Shown here: positions 9,301-16,261 of the stretch, piece after piece
How positions within the stretch are numbered: the stretch's first letter is position 1
Layout: the number at the start of each line of letters is the position of its first letter
Assembly: GCA_023409735.1 (NCBI GenBank)
Contig: JAEYRB010000064.1
Span: forward strand, 1-33,714
Source of the DNA: Bacillota bacterium
Lineage (GTDB): Bacteria; Bacillota; Clostridia; Acetivibrionales; DTU013
Length of the DNA stretch: 33,714 nucleotides
Direction of reading: 5' to 3'
The notes under the pieces: model-generated
Database searches by the model: none
What the model was told of the DNA's origin: nothing
Seen by the model: only the letters and a program-made list of their open reading frames with translations
Position numbers and translations under genes: made by a program

Positions 9301-11185
9301 CTTCATAAACAAACTAAAGAGCAGCGGCGGGGATATGGGCAGTGCGAAGATATTAGGAGAAAATGATAATGTGGTCAGAATAATGAGTATTCACAAGAGT
9401 AAGGGACTCGAATTCCCCGTTGTGTTCGTTGCCGGGTGCGGCAAACGATTCAATCTTCGTGACCTTAATGAAAGTATATTGCTTCACCAGGATCTTGGCT
9501 TTGGTCCCGATGTTGTTGATCTTGAAAAAAGGACAATAACCTCATCGCTCCCTAAGTATGCAATTTCCCGGAAGCTTAGACTTGAAACGCTCTCAGAGGA
9601 AATGAGAATTCTCTATGTAGCATTTACAAGAGCTAAAGAAAAGCTGATATTGACAGGCTGTGTGGCAAACATAGAGAAAGCTTGTGCGAAATGGTGCAGA
9701 ATAGCTGATACGCATGAGGAAAAGTTGTCTTATTATGATATGCAGCAGGCAGCGACCTATATGGATTGGCTGGGACCTGCAGTTGCCAGACATGAATCTG
9801 CACTGCATATAAGGATGGCAGCGGCTCCATGGGGTGATTTAAATACTATAAAAGATGACAGCTCACAATGGGAGGTCAGAATGTGGGGCAAGGGCGCTGC
9901 ATTATTTGAAAAGGAAGCTGCTGCAGCAGACGAAAGTATACGTTATTGGTTAGCAGCTGTGGATGAACAGGACGAGGCACAATACAATGACAATGGCAGC
10001 TCAGTTAGTATTGGACGCGTTTCGGATGGTGCAAAAGGGGTTGGAAACAGTTTAAATCAATCAAAGCATGGTTCAAATGGTCTGGACAGTAGGGATGCCG
10101 ATAGAAGCTTAGATAAGCTGGAGTGCGGTCCAAAAGGCTCAGAATGTGTAGATAACTACAGTAACGGAATAAATGAGCTAGAGTGCGGTTCAAATGGTTT
10201 GGACAGTAGGGATGCCGATAACGGTAATGAGTTAGGTAGTGTAGTAGGTACCACAGAAAGCAGTAAGCGTATTGGACACAGTTATGATAAAGTAAAATGC
10301 AGCGACTGTAGTTTGAAGGATAAAGCTGTCCGAGGTGTTTGCTATATAGATGGTTTAAAAAGCTGCCGAAATGATTCAGATGAGTCAGTTTCTTGCAACT
10401 GCGGCGCAAATCACACTCAAAAGGAGAGGGTCAACAAGGATGAACTGATAAGGCGGCTGGAGTGGCAGTATCCAGGAAAGAGGCTTACAGCTGTGCCGGC
10501 TAAGCTCTCTGTTTCTGAACTAAAAAGACGTTTTGCAGCAGAAAATGATGAGGAAGCAGAAGCACCGTTTACAAGACAGCTGGCAGAAAGACCGGCATTT
10601 ATGGAGCAAGAGAAGGTAATAAGTGCTGCAGGCAAAGGAACTATAATGCATTTTGTTATGCAGCATTTGTATCTGGAAAGGCTAAAGGCTATAAAGAAAG
10701 TACAGGAATATGGCACACGGGAGGAGGGCCTATTATCAGCTGAGATTAGAAGCCAAATCAGAGAAATGGTTGATAATGAACAGCTTACAGAGCTTGAAGC
10801 CGGCACTGTCAAAATTACTGGTATTGTAAGGTTCTTCAACACTCATTTAGGTTTGCGTATGCTTATGTCAGAGGTAAACAGAGAGACAGCATTTAATATA
10901 CAGATTAAGTGTAGTGAAATATATAAGGAGCTTTCAGTCGGGCCTTTTGACAATGAGGTGATGCTGCTCCAGGGGGTCATAGATTGTTGGTTTAGATCCG
11001 ATGATGGACTTGTGCTGCTTGATTATAAAACTGATTATGTACCAAAAGATGGTGCAGAGATCATAAGGGAACGCTACAGAGTACAGTTGGATTACTATAC
11101 TAGAGCTCTTGAAAAAATAACAGGGGAAAGAGTAAAGGAAAGATACCTGTACTTGTTTTATACAGGTGAACTCATCAGCTGCTAA
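6299..11185 (+). CDS. addA: ATP-dependent helicase/nuclease subunit A (AddA) with large low-complexity insertions
   Basis: AddA is the UvrD-type 3'-5' helicase and second nuclease of AddAB. Visible motifs: Walker A AAGAGKT (Lys30), Walker B DEYQD (457-461), motif V SIHKSKGLEFP, motif VI YVAFTRAKEKL, and the RecB-family nuclease with GTIMH, GVIDCW (Asp1562) and DYKTD (1575-1579). All key residues are present, so it should be active. It is about 1628 residues long, against roughly 1230 for Bacillus subtilis AddA. The excess is nearly all in four hydrophilic insertions: about residues 280-325, 600-680, 820-920 (with 11 tandem tetrapeptides) and 1225-1377 (with a duplicated segment). A G+C-rich patch encodes about residues 190-250. 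The frame opens at a GTG at 6290, but ATG 6299 has GGGAGG at 6285-6290 and is preferred. It overlaps addB by 11 bases. Confidence 0.96.
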   Translation: MANKWTSEQLDAITQRGCNLLVAAAAGAGKTAVLVERIIRKITDSEKPVDIDRLLVVTFTNAAATEMRERIGNALAVALEKEPASDNLQRQMALLDRSSIMTIHSFCLEVVRGHFHSLGLDPAFRIADETESTLMKLEILDKLFEDKYENESEDSAFFKLVESYGGGRDDSSLRDTVLALHRFTRSSPWPEQWLAAQAEAYSPSASACLSSTPWARVLLSSAAAELQGLLALLEKTAARASRAQGLEPYCGVLADDMQQLQGLLEICTRALSAFDEMDKSLVDINNADSRDIEANMESINSEDKVDGADGAGGTCRASGKGRINGIAIDWDTIHEAFSAYQPARLPRCQKDADPEAQEDVKGIRSFVKDKVKKLCEGGFNESAEEIEADFRTIYPLFRYLAELVNEFDQSFSQKKQEKGLVDFNDLEHYCLRILIRDGIPTEAAEELRKKYEEILIDEYQDSNLIQELILGTVSGNKDGIHNVFMVGDVKQSIYRFRQAKPELFLSKYAAYPREKGFDSRAITLYKNFRSRAQVINGVNFIFRQIMSEIVGELDYTEKEALNPGAVFEEPEFKCQTGGPIELNIIDTTSEREEILPGEYVFNDVCEEGCSYNINDGNNKQQLNKHDISKLNDENESDKQYIKQCVSEPRADRRDTSKLKMDKPESSTDSSDEPEEEAIDNIQTEARIVGKRIQSLTSHSDSGLMVYDKISDGYRHAQYKDIVILMRATKGWADAFTDELAAMGIPAYADVGLGYFRTVEVETMLSLLQIIDNPMQDIPMLAVLRSPICGFSADELAEIRLADRNVSVYEAMKLLTGINMQDDCGDGCDMGGRADSEGSHEGSHEDSYDGTHEDVHNGSYEDSHEDVHNDTHNGSHEDSYWDTLKQQSGKDTDSWKCDEKVYARKDQKQYGNGINFKDSEDNLVNVKRKTADFLRKLWQWRDIAEFLPTDELVWQLMNETGYYSYVGVLPGGPERQANLRILFERARQYEETSYKGLFNFINFINKLKSSGGDMGSAKILGENDNVVRIMSIHKSKGLEFPVVFVAGCGKRFNLRDLNESILLHQDLGFGPDVVDLEKRTITSSLPKYAISRKLRLETLSEEMRILYVAFTRAKEKLILTGCVANIEKACAKWCRIADTHEEKLSYYDMQQAATYMDWLGPAVARHESALHIRMAAAPWGDLNTIKDDSSQWEVRMWGKGAALFEKEAAAADESIRYWLAAVDEQDEAQYNDNGSSVSIGRVSDGAKGVGNSLNQSKHGSNGLDSRDADRSLDKLECGPKGSECVDNYSNGINELECGSNGLDSRDADNGNELGSVVGTTESSKRIGHSYDKVKCSDCSLKDKAVRGVCYIDGLKSCRNDSDESVSCNCGANHTQKERVNKDELIRRLEWQYPGKRLTAVPAKLSVSELKRRFAAENDEEAEAPFTRQLAERPAFMEQEKVISAAGKGTIMHFVMQHLYLERLKAIKKVQEYGTREEGLLSAEIRSQIREMVDNEQLTELEAGTVKITGIVRFFNTHLGLRMLMSEVNRETAFNIQIKCSEIYKELSVGPFDNEVMLLQGVIDCWFRSDDGLVLLDYKTDYVPKDGAEIIRERYRVQLDYYTRALEKITGERVKERYLYLFYTGELISC
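8807..8938 (+). repeat. 12-bp tandem repeat inside addA (11 tetrapeptide modules)
   Basis: Eleven in-frame 12-bp units encode tetrapeptides such as GSHE, DSYD, GTHE, DVHN and GSYE at AddA residues 837-880. The general form is [GD]-[STV]-[HY]-[EDNW]. The units are close to one another at DNA level (variants of GGCAGCCACGAA and GACAGCTACGAA), which points to slippage or unequal crossing-over. Because the unit is a multiple of three, copy-number change keeps the helicase in frame. Confidence 0.85.
10070..10220 (+). repeat. 34-bp direct repeat inside the fourth AddA insertion
   Basis: Segments 10070-10103 and 10187-10220 are identical except for one base and encode GSNGLDSRDAD twice, 39 codons apart. 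The intervening sequence includes a related ECG-x-K/NG segment. The duplication lies in the hydrophilic insertion between the helicase and nuclease regions of addA and appears recent. Confidence 0.8.
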
Positions 11186-11360
11186 GATGGAGTTACTATA
11201 ATTGAGGGTAATGAATTCTGTTTCTTAAAATAACACAAGGAACAGAGACATGATCAAATGAATCAATCAGCTTCCTGAACGGTAATATATGGAGCATGGT
11301 AACAGAAAAACGCTTTTATACAAAGCACCAACACACGAATCTATACAAAGCACCAACATT
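11186..11360. other. Spacer after addA with weak hairpin and 26-bp direct repeat
   Basis: A 10-bp stem (TCTGTTTCTT 11217-11226 with AAGGAACAGA 11237-11246, one G-T pair) follows the addA stop but has no T-run, so it is at best a weak terminator. A direct repeat with a 26-bp period begins at 11317 and 11343; each copy starts with TATACAAAGCACCAACA. No gene is supported here. Confidence 0.4.
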
Positions 11361-11600
11361 CACGGAATTGAATTGGAAGTAATGAATGAATCAGATACCG
11401 ACATTGGTTTTGCCCGAAAATTATAGTCCTTTATAGATGTTGTTCTATTGCCGCAAAAGTGATCTCTACGTGTGTATGCACTGTTACCTGATAGATGTAC
11501 CTCATCGCCATAGCCAAGAATGTAATTAATACACGGGCTATTGTTATCTGTGCTGACTGATTCACATCCTAAATGGGTATTATCAATGAACTGGACATCT
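11360..11600 (-). pseudogene. IS5-type transposase remnant
   Basis: The minus-strand frame here reads like the C-terminal part of an IS5-family DDE transposase. THLGCESVSTDNNSPCI resembles the usual YGYK-H-x-x-VD-x-x-S segment. GDEVHLSGNSAYTRRDHF resembles the GDE-x-x-YADSAYTG-E segment. IKDYNFRAKPMSVSDSFITSN resembles the H-E-K-G-Y-R-N-K-P-L-T-x-x-x-x-x-SN segment that follows. The stretch between the first two blocks is missing and the N-terminal half and the end of the protein are absent, so it is a decayed fragment. The assignment is from remembered family patterns. Confidence 0.5.
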
Positions 11601-11660
11601 TCAATTAGAATATTCCCTTTAATAATCATGCAGAAAGCCGTACATTTGTGTGTCATTGCT

Positions 11661-11897
11661 GTGCAGGAATTCAACTTTGGGACGCTTCTTCCAAAATAAC
11701 AGGCAATTTTGTGCAAAATTTCAACTTTGGTGCATTGTTATCAACGAATTTATGGATAAATCACACAAATGTGTTTCGATATATTGAAATTCATCAACAA
11801 AACATCCAAATTATGTTAAAAATTTGCACCCTACTTGAAATTCTGCACATTTTTACCCATTTTTCTCAAAAGGTGTTCCAAACTTGAAAAAATGCAC
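11661..11897. repeat. Repeat cluster B: four ~24-bp repeats, two per orientation
   Basis: Two plus-strand copies (11661-11682 and 11711-11734, each containing TTCAACTTTGG) face two minus-strand copies (11824-11849 and 11872-11897, each containing ACTTGAAA). The second copy is the cleanest and contains AATTTCAACTTTGGTGCA. The arrangement of two inward-reading sites at each end of a ~237-bp block with no gene inside suits a miniature transposable element that relies on a transposase encoded elsewhere. The motif is the same as in cluster A at 2250-2460. Confidence 0.6.
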
Positions 11898-12318
11898 AAA
11901 TTTTATGGACTACTTGCTTTTGTTCATGGAATACTTACCATAATTCACCACATATACTGTAATATATCAATGAAATTATTCCATAACCGAAGATTTTTTG
12001 CTATCAAATGTGTTATAACGAAGCATAAAATGCACGTCCACGTTGAAACACAGCTAAGGGAAATTAATTCTTCTACAGCCGAAGATTTTTTGTAAACCAA
12101 TGTATTTCAGCGGTGCTAAAGCTGTTACATTCCTTATCTAACGTAAAGTAGCGAGAATTGTTTAACTGAAAATTATATAAAACAATATAACATATGTGCT
12201 ATAGGTAGGCTCAAGCTGTCACATGCCTTGCTAAAACACATTAACATGATAGAATTTTTATATTAGAGTGAACCGCCCTCTTTTTCACGACAATATATGA
12301 GTGAAGGGAGAATATGAA
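11898..12318. repeat. Non-coding leader with decayed ~90-bp repeats before the sigma gene
   Basis: CCGAAGATTTTTTG occurs at 11987-12000 and again at 12079-12092. AGCTGTTACATTCCTTATCTA (around 12120-12140) has an imperfect counterpart, AGCTGTCACATGCCTTGCTA, at about 12214-12233. The spacings (92 and about 94) suggest a degenerate tandem repeat of about 90 bp in two to three copies. No gene is supported. The sigma-gene promoter should lie here, but no clear -35/-10 pair was found. Confidence 0.4.
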
Positions 12319-12834
12319 ATGGATAGGGCAGAATTTGAAAAACTACTTAATGCAGAAGGCAGCTCAATATATTCCTTTTGCAGGTATCTGACAAATGACA
12401 ACTCTATTGCAGAGGACCTGTTTCAGGATTCAATGCTGAAGGCATATGAACTCAGAGATCAAATCAGTACAAATAATAATCCCAAGGCTTACATACTTGG
12501 TATTGCAGTAAATGTTTATAAAAACAGGAAGCGAAAAGAGTATAAGCGCAGGCAGCTAGTACCTGAAATCAGTTATGACCAGGATGTGTTGGACATAACG
12601 GATACAGAAGCCCAGGGAGACGAGGCCCTTCTCAAAAAGGAGGAGCTTGAAAGCCTTGGAGATGTACTGAGTAAGCTGGATGATAAATATAGACTAGCGA
12701 TAATCCTCTTTTATTATAATCAGCTTGAAATTGCTGAAATATCAAGGATATTGGGCATCCCCAAGGGAACTGTCAAATCAAGGCTTCATAAGGGGAGAAA
12801 GCTTATTAGACAAGGCTTATTAGACAAGGCCTAG
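12319..12834 (+). CDS. RNA polymerase sigma factor, ECF (sigma-70) family
   Basis: The 171-residue protein has the two-domain layout of ECF sigma factors. Region 2 (SIYSFCRYLTNDNSIAEDLF, then QDSMLKAYE) would bind the -10 and core polymerase. Region 4 (LDDKYRLAIILFYY, then LEIAEISRILGIPKGTVKSR) is a typical helix-turn-helix that reads the -35. The frame opens at GTG 12301, but AAGGGAG at 12304-12310 sits 8 bases before ATG 12319, which is the better start. The next gene encodes a membrane protein of anti-sigma type, the usual partner. The last codons and the stop lie within a 14-bp tandem repeat, so the C-terminal tail GLLDKA is repeat-derived. Confidence 0.92.
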   Translation: MDRAEFEKLLNAEGSSIYSFCRYLTNDNSIAEDLFQDSMLKAYELRDQISTNNNPKAYILGIAVNVYKNRKRKEYKRRQLVPEISYDQDVLDITDTEAQGDEALLKKEELESLGDVLSKLDDKYRLAIILFYYNQLEIAEISRILGIPKGTVKSRLHKGRKLIRQGLLDKA

Positions 12835-12898
12835 CAGACAAGGCTTATTAGACAAGGCTTAACAGACAAAGCTTAACAGATAAGGTTTAGCAGACAAG
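12801..12898 (+). repeat. 14-bp tandem repeat (7 copies) spanning the sigma-gene stop codon
   Basis: Seven consecutive 14-bp units start at 12801, 12815, 12829, 12843, 12857, 12871 and 12885. The common form is GCTTATTAGACAAG, with variants such as GCTTAACAGACAAG. The first units are coding, the stop TAG at 12832-12834 lies in the third, and the rest fill the spacer before the anti-sigma-type gene. The unit is not a multiple of three. Confidence 0.9.
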
Positions 12899-12924
12899 GC
12901 TTAAAGTGAAAGGAAGTGCTGATC

Positions 12925-14682
12925 ATGAAGAATAACCACAGTGATAAAAGGATAGATGTGTTAATCATGAAGAATTACAGCGATAAAAAGATAGGTAGTA
13001 TGCTTGCTGAATACTATACGGAAGAACAGGTGCCCCATAGAGTTATGCAGGCGATTTCAGAGGGAATGGATAAGATTGACGAGGCCCAGAAGAACGGGGC
13101 TGTCAACAACTATATGGATAAGATTGAAGAGGCTCAGAAGAACAGAGCTGTCAATAACTATATGGATAAGATTGACGAGGCTCAGAAGAACGGAGCTGTC
13201 AATAATTATATGGATAAGATTGAAGAGGCTCAGAAGAACAGGGCTGTCAATAACTATATGGATAAGATTGACGAGGCCCAGAAGAGCGGGGCTGTCAATA
13301 AAGATAAGGTAAGCGTCAGAAATTTTGAGCACAGCTCAGCAGGCAAGAACATCAGAAGATCCTCAGTAAGAGCTGTATTAGCTTTAGCTGCTGCAGCACT
13401 TTTGATTTTTACTGCACTGCAGATGGGCCCTGTCCGTGCAGCTGTGGAAAAGCTGTTTGCTTTTATACCGGGAGTTGGCATGGTTGAGGAGGAAAAGAAC
13501 AGTGTTATGCTTTATCTTGACGGCAGAAGTTTGACTAATGAGAATGAGTATATATCCCTCTGCTTGGACAATGCCTATGTGACTGACGACGGAGTTCAGA
13601 TAAACTACAAGCTGTCACTTCTTGGAGTACCTATGGACGAAGCGGACAGCCTTCTTGCAAAGGAGAAGAACGAAGCTGCATACACCGATTTTTTGAAGAA
13701 GTACAATCTCACAGACTATATTACCATTAAGAAAAATGAAAATGTCATAAGTATAAAGCCTAATGTCAAGCTTAATGTAAATGGTACTGCTGTGGAAGAA
13801 ACCTCAGGTGCTGTTGCAGGAGGCTCTGTGGATATGTCGGGCTTTAATTTCTACAAGCTGGATACGACTGCCATTGACCCATCAACAGAGCTTTCAATTC
13901 AATGCGGTGATTTAGAAATAAGCTTCCATGTCAAAGACTATGAAACATACTCTTCTATAGATGAGGTCGGTTCAACCCAATGCCTTAACAATGTTGTGAT
14001 CACTGCTGTGCCGCGTTGGAGCGATAAGAAGCTCAAGGTTGATATTTACACAAATAACGGGAGCATATTTGACGGCATCAGCGGCTATGGCTACTATCTG
14101 TACAATAGAGAAACCGAGAGCTGTGATGAGAAGGCACAGCCCTATGTGATAATTGACGATCTGTTTTTACCATTAGCTCCAATGAGCGGCTTTGATGGCA
14201 CGACTCTGGAATTTGACCTTACGGGTGTGGAGATAACAGAAGAAATGAAGAAAAAGGCTGTTTTACACATACCATCAGTCTCTCTGTACAATTACGAGGA
14301 AAGATCTGTGCCTGTTTCAATTAAAAAGGACAAAATGCTCAATGAAATCAATAAGGAGCTGCAGTTTGAAGGAGGTACGCTTACTGTTGTTTCAGCTGAG
14401 CGTGTGGCAGACTATGTTGACGGGAAACAGATCGGCCTGGATGAAAGCAACACATTGAAGCTTACATTGAAATTTAAACCAAATGAAAGCGGTGTGTCCC
14501 TTGATAGCTTCGGTGGAATATATTACAACTCTGACAATGGCTTCTCATGGGAAACAGACCGGCAAAATAACCAAATTTATGTATATATTAATTATGATAA
14601 GCCCTACTATAAAATTAAAACGCTGAAATTTGTTAATCCCGTCTATATTTATTATGATGAATATGAATTAACATTAAGGTAA
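12925..14682 (+). CDS. Membrane-anchored anti-sigma-type protein (DUF4179-like) with 16-residue repeats
   Basis: This protein of about 585 residues follows the ECF sigma gene and is probably its membrane partner. Its cytoplasmic N-terminal part holds five tandem 16-residue repeats (residues 48-127). One hydrophobic segment (about 150-170, VLALAAAALLIFTALQM) would cross the membrane. A large outer domain follows, resembling the DUF4179 family often paired with sigma factors. The assignment to DUF4179 is from general pattern and position. The frame opens at GTG 12916, but ATG 12925 has AAAGGAAG (12908-12915) in front. A near-duplicate of the start region, with LIMKN, SDK and I in the same order, begins at 12967 and could give a second start 14 codons later. 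No cysteine zinc motif of the ZAS anti-sigma type was seen. Confidence 0.75.
   Translation: MKNNHSDKRIDVLIMKNYSDKKIGSMLAEYYTEEQVPHRVMQAISEGMDKIDEAQKNGAVNNYMDKIEEAQKNRAVNNYMDKIDEAQKNGAVNNYMDKIEEAQKNRAVNNYMDKIDEAQKSGAVNKDKVSVRNFEHSSAGKNIRRSSVRAVLALAAAALLIFTALQMGPVRAAVEKLFAFIPGVGMVEEEKNSVMLYLDGRSLTNENEYISLCLDNAYVTDDGVQINYKLSLLGVPMDEADSLLAKEKNEAAYTDFLKKYNLTDYITIKKNENVISIKPNVKLNVNGTAVEETSGAVAGGSVDMSGFNFYKLDTTAIDPSTELSIQCGDLEISFHVKDYETYSSIDEVGSTQCLNNVVITAVPRWSDKKLKVDIYTNNGSIFDGISGYGYYLYNRETESCDEKAQPYVIIDDLFLPLAPMSGFDGTTLEFDLTGVEITEEMKKKAVLHIPSVSLYNYEERSVPVSIKKDKMLNEINKELQFEGGTLTVVSAERVADYVDGKQIGLDESNTLKLTLKFKPNESGVSLDSFGGIYYNSDNGFSWETDRQNNQIYVYINYDKPYYKIKTLKFVNPVYIYYDEYELTLR
13066..13305 (+). repeat. 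48-bp tandem repeat (5 copies) inside the anti-sigma-type gene
   Basis: Five exact-length 48-bp units start at 13066, 13114, 13162, 13210 and 13258 and encode MDKI[DE]EAQK[NS][GR]AVN[NK]. The D/E and G/R variants alternate, so the pattern has a 96-bp higher-order period and probably grew by duplication of a two-unit block. The encoded peptide is charged and likely alpha-helical. Reading frame is kept at any copy number. Confidence 0.93.
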
Positions 14683-14787
14683 AACACGAATTAAGTGAAA
14701 AATAGCTGTCATGTTGGAACAATTTTATAGGTTATTGTGTCTATCTTAACGAATAATAGTTAATGACGAAAGAGATGTGATTCTTGG

Positions 14788-15999
14788 ATGAACAAAAGAA
14801 AAAGGACTGCTGTAATGCTTGCCGCAATATCATTTATTCTGTTAATATTCCTACAGGGCTGCTCAAGCACGAAGCTTGGAAGCAGTGGTGAGAACAAGGG
14901 CGGCCAGCCTGCCTCTGATGTAAAGCAGAATACGCAGGAAAATGACCAGAAGGATAATGCAGGGCAAGGCAATGGAACTGGAGAGAACGCTGAAGCCGAA
15001 GAGAATGATGGAGCCGGAAAGAACAATGGAGCCGGAGAAGCGAATGTGACAGAACCGACACAGCCGGAAGCAGAGCCTGAACCAATTGACTACAACGTAG
15101 TTAAGCCTAATGAAACAGGACGCATAATGATCGTGATGTTTCACAATTTTATAGAGGAATACACAGGCGGCGATAAGGAATATACAACCACTTTTGATGA
15201 ATTTGAGAAGCTCCTTGATACGTTATATACCTCTGGGTACAGACTTATAAGCCTCAGCGACTATTTAAGCGGAAATATCGATACGCCTGCGGGCTGTATA
15301 CCAATTGTTTTTACCTTTGACGATGGAACGGCAGGACAGTTTAGCATGATAGAGGAAAATGGAAAGCTTGTGGCAAATCCACGCTCAGCTGTGGGGATCA
15401 TTGAAAAATTTAATGAGACTCATCCGGATTTCGGCGTTGAAGGTACCTTCTATGTTAATCTGGGAAATCAAACCTTTGGAAGTACCGGAACCTTGCAGGA
15501 AAGGCTTCAATATTTGACTGATAAAGGCTTTGAGATTGGAAACCACACCTACAGTCATATGAGTATGAAGAAGATCAAGACCTCCGATGAAATGCAGAAG
15601 GAGCTGGGAATGAATCAGAAAAAGATGCTGGAGCTGATACCAGGCTATCAATTTAATACGTTCTCACTTCCATACGGAGCACCCTCTGCAAATTTGGTAG
15701 AGTATATAAAAAAAGGCGAGTATGAAAGAACTGCATATGAACATGCGGCTATAATGGAGGTGGGTTGGGATCCTGCCACATCGCCTTTTAGTACCGGATT
15801 TAATCCCATGTCGACCCATAGAGTAAGGTCGACAGGTATTACAAATGTTGATTGCGACCTTGCATGGTGGCTTGAAAACCAGAGCAAAAAGAGCCAGTAT
15901 GTGAGTGATGGAGATCCGTCGACAGTGGCTGTACCTGAAACAAGCGCTGATAAGGTGAATAAGGATGCGCTTGGCGACAGAAAGCTTGTAACGTACTAG
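14788..15999 (+). CDS. Polysaccharide deacetylase (NodB-type) lipoprotein
   Basis: The 403-residue protein starts with a lipoprotein signal (basic start, hydrophobic core, lipobox LQGC, Cys25), so it should be anchored outside the membrane. A G/E/N/P-rich linker (about 30-105) leads to a carbohydrate-esterase-4 domain that removes acetyl groups from peptidoglycan or another polysaccharide. Metal-binding motifs are clear: TFDDG (Asp178, Asp179) and HTYSH (His253, His257). The third motif, usually R-x-P-Y-G, reads SLPYG (293-297), with Leu for the motif Arg. The C-terminal part beyond the barrel ends in a short polar tail. It lies 105 bases after the anti-sigma-type gene on the same strand and may belong to the same regulon. 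The ribosome binding site is weak (AGAGATG upstream). Confidence 0.88.
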   Translation: MNKRKRTAVMLAAISFILLIFLQGCSSTKLGSSGENKGGQPASDVKQNTQENDQKDNAGQGNGTGENAEAEENDGAGKNNGAGEANVTEPTQPEAEPEPIDYNVVKPNETGRIMIVMFHNFIEEYTGGDKEYTTTFDEFEKLLDTLYTSGYRLISLSDYLSGNIDTPAGCIPIVFTFDDGTAGQFSMIEENGKLVANPRSAVGIIEKFNETHPDFGVEGTFYVNLGNQTFGSTGTLQERLQYLTDKGFEIGNHTYSHMSMKKIKTSDEMQKELGMNQKKMLELIPGYQFNTFSLPYGAPSANLVEYIKKGEYERTAYEHAAIMEVGWDPATSPFSTGFNPMSTHRVRSTGITNVDCDLAWWLENQSKKSQYVSDGDPSTVAVPETSADKVNKDALGDRKLVTY

Positions 16000-16215
16000 A
16001 AAGAAGCACGAAAAACAGTGACAAGGCCGGATCATATTGATAAAAACTTCGAAAAACACTGATAAAGCTCCTGTGAGAGGTATTTGTTTTATGATATATG
16101 AGATAGAAGCTTCGGCTTAGCAGCGATTCCTTCAAATCTACTTTTGCCATTCTTCCTGTGCTGATAATATTCGTACACCCACTATACTGCCGCATCTAAA
16201 TCTGGAATGCATTAA

Positions 16216-16248
16216 TAAAAGCCCCCAGAGAACCAAAGGGGATTTTAT
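16216..16248 (-). terminator. Terminator of the aquaporin gene
   Basis: Reading on the minus strand, AAAATCCCC and GGGG-CTTTT form a G+C-rich stem with one mismatch around a ~12-base loop, followed by a T-rich run. It lies 14 bases past the aquaporin stop. The A-rich left flank means it could also stop plus-strand transcripts coming from the deacetylase gene. Confidence 0.65.
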
Positions 16249-16261
16249 TATTGATGTATGA

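Noticed and set aside
11835..12095. 86-codon plus-strand frame through repeat cluster B
   Set aside because: It starts within the repeat copies and crosses decayed non-coding sequence; no ribosome binding site.
12269..12291. Autoregulated ECF-type promoter (TGAACC then CGAC) before the sigma gene
   Set aside because: The spacing is only 13 bp, shorter than usual ECF promoters, and it would leave almost no leader before the ribosome binding site.
12801..12898. CRISPR or protein-coding extension of the sigma gene
   Set aside because: Units are contiguous without spacers, and stop codons appear in every unit set when read on.
13057..13332. Repetitive frames opposite and beside the 48-bp repeat
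   Set aside because: They are shadows of the tandem repeat; the coding frame is fixed by the flanking anti-sigma-type protein.
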